Source: Gemmatimonadaceae bacterium (GTDB lineage Bacteria; Latescibacterota; UBA2968; UBA8231). From it: 10,986 nt of DNA. Made by a program: the position numbers and the translations under genes. Positions within the stretch are counted from its first letter, which is position 1. The number at the start of each line of letters is the position of its first letter. Shown here one piece after another: positions 7,021 to 10,986 of this stretch. The notes under the pieces were generated by a model that saw only the letters and a list, made by a program, of their open reading frames with translations, was not told where the DNA came from and did no database searches. The stretch lies in NCBI GenBank assembly GCA_002726335.1, contig PBSR01000065.1:1-10986 (forward strand). The letters are read 5' to 3'.

Positions 7021-8272
7021 AGCTGCGGTGTCCGGTCGCTTCGGCTGCCTCGGCCGACCGCAGGATCTTGCTGATGTCCAGTTTAGTCAGCACCAGCACT
7101 ACCACTGGTACCACCAGCAGCGCGGCCACGAAGAACGACGCCGGCAGCGACACCACCGCCGCCACCGCACCGAGCGACATCGGGCCCAGCGCTCCGCCGC
7201 CACCGCTGAAGGTGGCCAGCGTCCCGTAGGCCGTGGCCCGGCGGTCCGGCGGCGCCGCCAGCCCCACCAGCGACTGCACCGCCGGGCCGATCAGCCCGAA
7301 GAACACCCCCTGCACCATCCGCGCCATGCCCAGCGCCACCACGTTGGTCGCCAGGCCCTGGGGTATGAACATCGCCCCGAAGCCGACCGATGCCCACAGC
7401 AGCACCGCCCGGAACCCGAAGCGATCGATCAGCCGGCTCGTCGCCACGATCCCCAGCACCGCCGCCGCGCTGAAGAGACCCTGGATGATCCCGGTGGTCA
7501 ACGCTGCCGACTCCGTGCCACCCAGGTCCTGCACGTGCAGGGTCATGATCGGGATCGTCCCGTGGCCCACCATCCACAGCAGCCCCTGTAGCGCCACGAG
7601 CACCATCAGTGGTCCCTTCAAGGCCGCAGCCGCGTTCTGGAACACCGACGGCCGCGCCGCGCTCCGCTCCGGGCGCTCGAACCGTTCCACCACGAACATC
7701 AGCACCAGGAGACCGGCGAGCAGGCTGATCGCGCCGCCGATCAAGAATGTCACGCGCATCCCGACCAGCCCCACCAGCACCCCGCCCAGCATCGGCCCGC
7801 CGCTCATCCCCACCACCTGCGCCACCTGCATCGCGGAGATCGCCCGGGTGAGTTGCGAGCCCGGCACCGTCGCCGACAGCAGCGCGTTGGCGGTGGTTCC
7901 CGGCGCCGCCGACGAGCCCCGCAGCGTCACCACCAGCAGTATCAGCCAGGGGTCCTGCATCAGCGCCACCGACGCCACCCCGAAGCCGCTCACCACCATC
8001 GCCCGCACCACCATCGGCTTGCGCCCCACCCGGTCCGCCAGCATTCCCCACAGCGGAGCCGACAGCGCGAAAGAGATTCCCTGCCCCGTGCCGATCGCCC
8101 CCGCCCACAGCCGCACATCCTGCGCGTCCCTGATCCCGATCTCCTGAAGGTACAGCGGGATCAGCGGGTACATGAACCCGATCCCGACAAACGTCACGAA
8201 GCCCGAGACCGTCAGCACCCAGACATTGCGCCGCCAGGGAATCGGCGGCGGCTCGCTCCGCTCCGCCGTCAA
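7019..8272 (-). CDS. MFS transporter, drug-efflux-like (DHA1-type)
   Basis: A 417-aa inner-membrane protein with about twelve hydrophobic segments, the standard size for a 12-TM major facilitator. Motif A, GMLADRVGRKP, lies at 76-86 in the loop after TM2. A motif C-like segment, GMSGGPMLGG (155-164) in TM5, is typical of proton antiporters such as drug exporters. A polar central loop (about 196-215) separates the two halves. Export of a small molecule against protons is the likely role; the substrate is unknown. The start is TTG at 8272, directly after an in-frame TAG, with GGGGA five bases ahead; the next in-frame start would be GTG at residue 19, which would cut into TM1. The residues WRRN before TM1 fit the positive-inside rule. 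It lies downstream of the microprotein on the same strand (86-bp gap) and converges with the amidase. Confidence 0.9.
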   Translation of the reverse strand: MTAERSEPPPIPWRRNVWVLTVSGFVTFVGIGFMYPLIPLYLQEIGIRDAQDVRLWAGAIGTGQGISFALSAPLWGMLADRVGRKPMVVRAMVVSGFGVASVALMQDPWLILLVVTLRGSSAAPGTTANALLSATVPGSQLTRAISAMQVAQVVGMSGGPMLGGVLVGLVGMRVTFLIGGAISLLAGLLVLMFVVERFERPERSAARPSVFQNAAAALKGPLMVLVALQGLLWMVGHGTIPIMTLHVQDLGGTESAALTTGIIQGLFSAAAVLGIVATSRLIDRFGFRAVLLWASVGFGAMFIPQGLATNVVALGMARMVQGVFFGLIGPAVQSLVGLAAPPDRRATAYGTLATFSGGGGALGPMSLGAVAAVVSLPASFFVAALLVVPVVVLVLTKLDISKILRSAEAAEATGHRS

Positions 8273-8358
8273 CTACGTCCCCATCTCACCCGCCAAGCAC
8301 CCGGCCCGCCCCCTCATCCGCTTCCCCACATCCCCCCCGAATAGCGTCCGTCGCCGGC
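8273..8358 (-). other. G-rich leader upstream of the MFS gene
   Basis: The gap between the transporter start and the microprotein stop is strongly strand-biased: nearly all guanine tracts are on the minus (sense) strand. Reading plus coordinates 8338 down to 8300 there are G-runs of 7, 4, 5, 3 and 3, separated by loops of 4, 10, 1 and 2 bases. This meets the usual pattern for a potential G-quadruplex in the mRNA leader. No promoter box is apparent. Confidence 0.35.
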
Positions 8359-8475
8359 CTATGCCGACTCTTCTTCGCCCGGGTTCATCCGCGGTTTGGC
8401 GACCTTGTTGAAGATCGTCGCGATGACGCTGAGGATGATCGCCATCCGGATCAACTTACCAATGAACTTGAACAC
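8359..8475 (-). CDS. 38-aa single-span membrane microprotein
   Basis: A short ORF encoding 38 residues. The start is GTG at 8473-8475, chosen because a strong GGGAGG (plus 8481-8486) sits five bases upstream; longer versions of the frame lack this signal. The peptide begins with a basic amphipathic stretch (FKFIGKLIR), has a hydrophobic run MAIILSVIATIF (11-22) that could span or insert in the membrane, a basic segment (NKVAKPR) and an acidic tail (NPGEEESA). The stop is TAG at 8359-8361. I do not recognise a family. It has a promoter-like element of its own inside the 3' end of the HTH regulator gene, and it lies between that gene and the MFS transporter on the same strand. It might modulate a membrane protein, but nothing in the sequence proves that. 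Confidence 0.6.
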   Translation of the reverse strand: MFKFIGKLIRMAIILSVIATIFNKVAKPRMNPGEEESA

Positions 8476-8480
8476 GCGAG

Positions 8481-8486
8481 CCTCCC
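8481..8486 (-). promoter_or_regulatory. Ribosome-binding site of the microprotein
   Basis: GGGAGG on the minus strand, five bases before GTG at 8475. It is one of the best Shine-Dalgarno matches in the window and is the main reason for accepting the short GTG start. Confidence 0.65.
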
Positions 8487-8562
8487 TTGGTCTGCCTACG
8501 CTACACCTGATCCCCGCCTCGGCTGGCGGGCGGCGTTCGCCATCGCCAACGCCGGGACCCAC

Positions 8563-8591
8563 ATTCTAGAGCTATTTGCCCGCGCTGCCAC
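8563..8591 (-). promoter_or_regulatory. Promoter candidate for the microprotein
   Basis: On the minus strand, GTGGCA (plus 8586-8591, four of six matches to TTGACA) is followed after exactly 17 bases by TAGAAT (plus 8563-8568, five of six to TATAAT). The -35 part lies within the last codons of the HTH gene, whose stop is at 8572-8574. The transcript would start near 8556 with a leader of about 80 bases. The -10 box is part of a 10-base element, TAGAATGTGG, that recurs ahead of the HTH gene. Confidence 0.45.
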
Positions 8592-9240
8592 CCCGGTTGG
8601 TCTCGCGCTGCCGCGCCGTGATCGGCCGCAGCGTCCGATCCAGATACGCCTCTACCATGGCCGCCAGGTACAAATCGAACATATCGGTGATGCGTTCGAA
8701 CATGCCCTGCCGCGAGGTCACCCCTTCAACCGTCTCGATCCGGGCGATCAGCGGCCGCCGAAACAGATTGAACGCGACAATCAACTCCCGCAGCGACATC
8801 CCCAGGTCCGCCGCGTGGACTCCGTAGCACGCCCCCTGCCCCTCCATCGCCACGGTCACCTCGTCGCCACCACCATCACCCAGGAACGATTCGATCAGCC
8901 GCAATGTCTCGCGCCCGCGCTCCCGGTAAGCTTCGCGATCCGACGCCTGCAGCAGCCCGTACCAGGGCTGCTCGCGCGCCTCGGAGACCTCTTCGTGCCG
9001 GTCGGTCGCGGTCAGTGCCGCCAGACCGGCCGCCTCCTCCGAGCACAGGTTGCGGTCGGTGTACTCCAGCAGGTCACCCACCTTGTAGCGCCGGTGCCCG
9101 CCGGGAGTCACAAAGGCCTTCAGACGGTTCTGCTTGGTCCAGCGACGCACCGTGGCCGGCCGCACTCCTAGAAGTCGCGACGCCTCGCCGATCCCGACCC
9201 ACCGATCCAGGGTCTCTCCGAGTTCCTCTGCCTTGGTCAT
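8572..9240 (-). CDS. MerR/excisionase-type HTH regulator with helical C-terminal domain
   Basis: A 222-aa predicted DNA-binding protein. Residues 14-60 form a MerR-like/excisionase winged helix: GIGEASRLLGVRPATVRRW is the helix-turn-helix and FVTPGGHRRYK the wing, close to BldC-type sequences. After a linker of about 30 residues rich in Ala, Glu and Arg, residues 96-205 are alpha-helical and contain LGMSLRELIVAFNLFRRPLI. This recalls the helical sensor domains at the N-terminus of RsbR-type and PucR-like regulators, but I cannot assign it firmly. The ligand is unknown. The start was set at ATG 9238-9240 because the HTH begins 14 residues later. The frame runs on to an ATG at 9309, but those 23 residues show no domain character. 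The ribosome-binding site is weak. The gene diverges from the flavoprotein gene across a 484-bp gap with dyad repeats, which suggests autoregulation or control of the neighbour. Confidence 0.82.
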   Translation of the reverse strand: MTKAEELGETLDRWVGIGEASRLLGVRPATVRRWTKQNRLKAFVTPGGHRRYKVGDLLEYTDRNLCSEEAAGLAALTATDRHEEVSEAREQPWYGLLQASDREAYRERGRETLRLIESFLGDGGGDEVTVAMEGQGACYGVHAADLGMSLRELIVAFNLFRRPLIARIETVEGVTSRQGMFERITDMFDLYLAAMVEAYLDRTLRPITARQRETNRGGSAGK

Positions 9241-9291
9241 AAGATCCGTATCCAGGCTCGCAGATCCCCCATCGAACCCGCTTCGCGCCCG

Positions 9292-9364
9292 CTCACAATC
9301 GCACCACATTCTACTATCCCATGAAGGTCTGCACTCCCTAGATTCATTTGCACAGTATTGTGAG
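9292..9364. repeat. Inverted repeat CTCACAAT/ATTGTGAG with inner dyad
   Basis: CTCACAAT at 9292-9299 is the exact reverse complement of ATTGTGAG at 9357-9364, with 57 bp between them. The right copy also forms an imperfect palindrome, CACAGTATTGTG (9351-9362). The left copy falls at the predicted transcription start of the HTH gene and the right copy near a plus-strand promoter candidate. This arrangement is typical of operator sites, and the HTH protein is the obvious candidate binder. That assignment is inference. Confidence 0.4.
9308..9313 (-). promoter_or_regulatory. -10 box candidate for the HTH regulator gene
   Basis: TAGAAT on the minus strand (five of six to TATAAT), inside the element TAGAATGTGG shared with the microprotein promoter. 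The transcript would start near 9300, giving a leader of about 60 bases before ATG 9240. No -35 hexamer is recognisable at 15-18 bp spacing, so the promoter may depend on an activator. Confidence 0.35.
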
Positions 9365-9376
9365 TTTTACTACATA
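9348..9376 (+). promoter_or_regulatory. Weak plus-strand promoter candidate with operator-like dyad
   Basis: TTGCAC (9348-9353, four of six to TTGACA) is followed by a 17-bp spacer and TACATA (9371-9376, a poor -10). The dyad CACAGTATTGTG (9351-9362) overlaps the -35 and spacer. If used, the transcript would carry a leader of over 300 bases before the flavoprotein, or serve the small ORF at 9466. Confidence 0.2.
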
Positions 9377-9465
9377 CATCGGTCCCGGATCGGGGCAGTA
9401 TGGTCTCGACAGATGCGTTCCCGGACGCCCGCCCACACCGGCGGCGACCGAAGGCGGCAATCAGA

Positions 9466-9732
9466 ATGATTCTAGAACCCAACCAGATGCGCCGACTCGA
9501 AACCGGGCTCCGCAATCTCGGTTTCACCCTGCACCAGGTCCGCGCGCTGTTGCCGCTCCGCCCTGGCGCGCAACCCGGAGCCGATCCCAATTCGCGTCTC
9601 TCCGCCGATCCCGCGACCGCACGTCTAAGCAGCCGGCGTCCTGGCCGGGCGGATATCATTAGTGCGTCTTCGTCTGGGCACCCCGCGCCGCCTCCGGCCG
9701 GGCAATTTGAAGGGCTAGCCCCGCATGGCTGA
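9466..9732 (+). CDS. Possible small hypothetical ORF upstream of the flavoprotein
   Basis: An 88-aa frame starting at ATG 9466, with AAGGCGG eight bases upstream as a possible ribosome-binding site, and ending 8 bases inside the flavoprotein gene (stop at 9730-9732, overlapping ATG 9725). The first third (MRRLETGLRNLGFTLHQVRA) looks like a basic amphipathic helix; the rest is rich in Pro, Ala, Ser and Arg and looks disordered. Third-position bias is weaker than in the neighbouring real genes. I recognise no family. The short overlap would fit translational coupling, but in GC-rich DNA such a frame can also occur by chance. Confidence 0.25.
   Translation: MILEPNQMRRLETGLRNLGFTLHQVRALLPLRPGAQPGADPNSRLSADPATARLSSRRPGRADIISASSSGHPAPPPAGQFEGLAPHG
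9654..9659 (+). promoter_or_regulatory. -10-like box ahead of the flavoprotein
   Basis: TATCAT matches TATAAT at five of six positions and would give a leader of about 60 bases. No -35 hexamer is seen at suitable spacing. GAAGGG at 9709-9714, ten bases before ATG 9725, is the likely ribosome-binding site; it adjoins the palindrome GGGCTAGCCC. Confidence 0.3.
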
Positions 9733-10986
9733 CTACGATCTAGCCGTCGTCGGCGCCGGTTCTGCCGGCTACCACGCCGCCCGCGTTGCCAGCGACCAGG
9801 GCAAGTCGGTGGCCCTCATCGAAGGTGGCGAGCGTTTCGGCGGGCTCTGCATCCTGCGCGGCTGCATGCCCACCAAGGCCATGCTGCGTTCGGCTGAGAT
9901 CGCCCAATTGGTCCGCGAAAGCGCCGAGCTGGGCATCGAAACTTCCGAGCCGGTCATCAACTGGTCGCGCATCGTGCAGCGCACCGCCGACCTGGTCACC
10001 GAGTTCGCCGACTACCGCCACGACTCCGCCCGCGGACTTGACCGAGTGGACATCATCCGCGACTGGGCCGCCTTCGATTCACCGGAGAGCCTCCGCCTCA
10101 GTAACCGCACCCTCACCGCCGACCGCTTCGTCATCGCTACCGGCTCCGTCCCCCGCACCCCCGGCACCGAATCCGACAAGCACCCGCCCGGGCTGGAAGA
10201 GACCGGCTACCTGACCAGCGACGACGTACCGCTCCTGCCGGAGCTGCCCGAGTCGATCATTGTCTTCGGCGGCGGCGCCATCGCCCTCGAATTCGCCCAG
10301 CTCTTCTGCCGGCTCGGCGTCGAAGTCACCGTCATCCAGCGCAGCCCGCTGATCCTGAGCAACATGGACGCCGACCTCGCCGCTGCGCTCACCCGCTACA
10401 TGACCGACGAGGGCGTGAAATTCGTCACCAACACCTGGCTCGAGAAGGTCGAGCTCCGCAACGGACTAAAGACCTGCACCGTCCACGTCGACGGCCGCGT
10501 CGAGACCTATTCCGCCCAGGAGATCCTGCTGGCAGTCGGCCGCCGGCCGGCCGTTGCCGGGCTGAACTGCGACGCCGCCGGGGTCGTCTGCACTGACGGA
10601 TGGGTCGAAGTCGACGAGCAAATGCGCACCACCAACCCGCGCGTCTTCGCCGGCGGCGATGTCGTCGGCGGGCCGGTCGGCGGCGCCCACCAGCTGGTCC
10701 ATGTGGCCGTCCGCCACGGCGAGATTATCGGCCACAACGCCTTCAACGACTCGCCACTCACCTTCGACCACCGTCTGGTGCCGGAGGCCGTGTTCACCGA
10801 CCCGGCCATCGGCATCGTCGGCCTCACCGACGAGCAGGCCGCGAAATCAAAGCGCCCGATCCTGACCGCCATCGAGTCCTTCGAGGAGCAGGGCAAGGCG
10901 CTGACGATTCTGCCACTGATGGCGGTGGCGATAGCGCTGGGCTTTCTTCTGACGATGCGGCTGAACGCGCTGGCGCTGGGTGAGGA
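9725..10986 (+). CDS. Lipoamide-dehydrogenase/mercuric-reductase-like flavoprotein, joined at 3' end to a FecCD-like segment
   Basis: A class I pyridine nucleotide-disulfide oxidoreductase, 420 residues visible, open at the window end. Features in order: FAD-binding VVGAGSAGYHAA (8-19); redox-active disulfide C42/C47 in GGLCILRGCMPTK, with the family's four-residue spacing; ATGSVP (138-143); second nucleotide-binding fold VFGGGAIALEFAQ (180-192); and the FAD motif FAGGDVVGG (308-316). The dimerisation domain starts with AVFTDPAIGIVGLT and continues to FEEQGKAL (386-393). The family would normally go on for some 70-80 residues to a catalytic His-Glu pair. Instead, residues 394-420 are hydrophobic and resemble a FecCD permease. 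CILRGC differs from the CVNVGC type of true lipoamide dehydrogenases, so the substrate is uncertain and no 2-oxoacid dehydrogenase genes are nearby. The start is ATG 9725 with GAAGGG upstream. Confidence 0.85.
   Translation, partial: MADYDLAVVGAGSAGYHAARVASDQGKSVALIEGGERFGGLCILRGCMPTKAMLRSAEIAQLVRESAELGIETSEPVINWSRIVQRTADLVTEFADYRHDSARGLDRVDIIRDWAAFDSPESLRLSNRTLTADRFVIATGSVPRTPGTESDKHPPGLEETGYLTSDDVPLLPELPESIIVFGGGAIALEFAQLFCRLGVEVTVIQRSPLILSNMDADLAAALTRYMTDEGVKFVTNTWLEKVELRNGLKTCTVHVDGRVETYSAQEILLAVGRRPAVAGLNCDAAGVVCTDGWVEVDEQMRTTNPRVFAGGDVVGGPVGGAHQLVHVAVRHGEIIGHNAFNDSPLTFDHRLVPEAVFTDPAIGIVGLTDEQAAKSKRPILTAIESFEEQGKALTILPLMAVAIALGFLLTMRLNALALGE
10904..10986 (+). other. FecCD-type ABC permease fragment fused in frame
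   Basis: In the same frame as the flavoprotein the last 27 codons encode a membrane segment (ILPLMAVAIALGFLLT) and then MRLNALALGEE, with the final E partial. The RLNALALGEE stretch, directly after a transmembrane helix, is a typical sequence of FecCD/BtuC-type permeases of siderophore, heme or cobalamin importers. Codon choice also changes: GCG, CTG and ATA dominate here, while the upstream gene prefers GCC and mixes CTC with CTG. The fragment has no start, and its remainder lies beyond the window. It is either an assembly joint or a rearrangement. Confidence 0.6.

Larger units (their letters stand above)
9241..9724. other. Divergent regulatory gap between HTH regulator and flavoprotein
   Basis: This 484-bp stretch is the longest without a confident gene. 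Its part at about 9300-9380 is distinctly AT-richer than the surroundings and holds promoter-like boxes for both directions and TTGTG/CACAA dyads. The rest (9400-9724) is GC-rich and contains one possible small ORF (9466-9732), a -10-like TATCAT at 9654-9659, and a perfect palindrome GGGCTAGCCC at 9712-9721 next to the flavoprotein start. I see no tRNA or clear terminator in it. Confidence 0.6.

Noticed and set aside
7083..8108. 341-aa ORF in another frame of the MFS gene
   Set aside because: Gly/Ala/Arg-rich out-of-frame shadow of the transporter; no hydrophobic or catalytic pattern of its own.
8476..8562. 67-aa version of the microprotein starting at 8562
   Set aside because: The added N-terminus is Gly/Arg/Pro-rich and has no ribosome-binding site, whereas GTG 8475 has a strong one; 8562 also lies at or upstream of the predicted transcription start.
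9241..9309. Start of the HTH regulator at ATG 9309
   Set aside because: The extra 23 residues show no domain character, there is no ribosome-binding site, and this start would lie on or just before the predicted transcription start (about 9300).
9463..9477. Palindromes AGAATGATTCT and TTCTAGAA at the small ORF start
   Set aside because: Short overlapping dyads without promoter context; could be chance.
9712..9721. Palindrome GGGCTAGCCC before the flavoprotein ATG
   Set aside because: A 5-bp stem without loop bases is unlikely to form a stable RNA hairpin; not called as a riboswitch or terminator.

Overview
The window is GC-rich, almost fully coding DNA from a bacterial chromosome. Genes are tightly packed, coding third positions are G/C-rich, and non-ATG starts are common (TTG for the formate dehydrogenase and the transporter, GTG for a microprotein). 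The gene mix is a YyaL/DUF255 protein, a formate dehydrogenase with an N-terminal ferredoxin module, an excisionase-type HTH regulator with a helical C-terminal domain, and a lipoamide-dehydrogenase-like flavoprotein. It would fit a Chloroflexota-like or other high-GC lineage, but nothing here fixes the taxon and that placement is inference.

Layout. (1) 1-1312 (+): 3' two thirds of a YyaL/DUF255 thioredoxin-domain protein, cut by the window start. (2) 1309-4793 (-): a two-gene unit, a large Mo/W formate dehydrogenase alpha subunit followed with a TGATG overlap by an RsuA/RluB-family rRNA pseudouridine synthase. Its stop codon shares one CTAG with the stop of gene 1. (3) 4892-6990 (+): a metallophosphoesterase and an amidase-signature hydrolase joined by an ATGA overlap and closed by a short hairpin plus T-rich tract. 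(4) 7019-9240 (-): an MFS efflux-type transporter, a 38-residue single-membrane-span microprotein, and a MerR/excisionase-type HTH regulator. The last two each have a TAGAATGTGG promoter-like element upstream. (5) 9241-9724: a 484-bp gap, the longest in the window, with dyad repeats, promoter-like boxes and a possible small ORF. (6) 9725-10986 (+): a lipoamide-dehydrogenase/mercuric-reductase-like flavoprotein that runs off the end.

The most unusual point is the last ~85 bases. The flavoprotein matches its family up to about residue 393, then the reading frame continues without a break into what reads as an internal piece of a FecCD-type metallophore/B12 ABC permease, with a change in codon preference at the same place. 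This is either a contig-end assembly chimera or a real recombination joint. Other points for a second look are the loss of the His-Cys3 cluster site in the formate dehydrogenase, a Cys-rich insertion and altered first metal motif in the phosphoesterase, the microprotein, and the operator-like repeats between the regulator and the flavoprotein. I saw no tRNA, rRNA, CRISPR array, transposase or clear new defence system.
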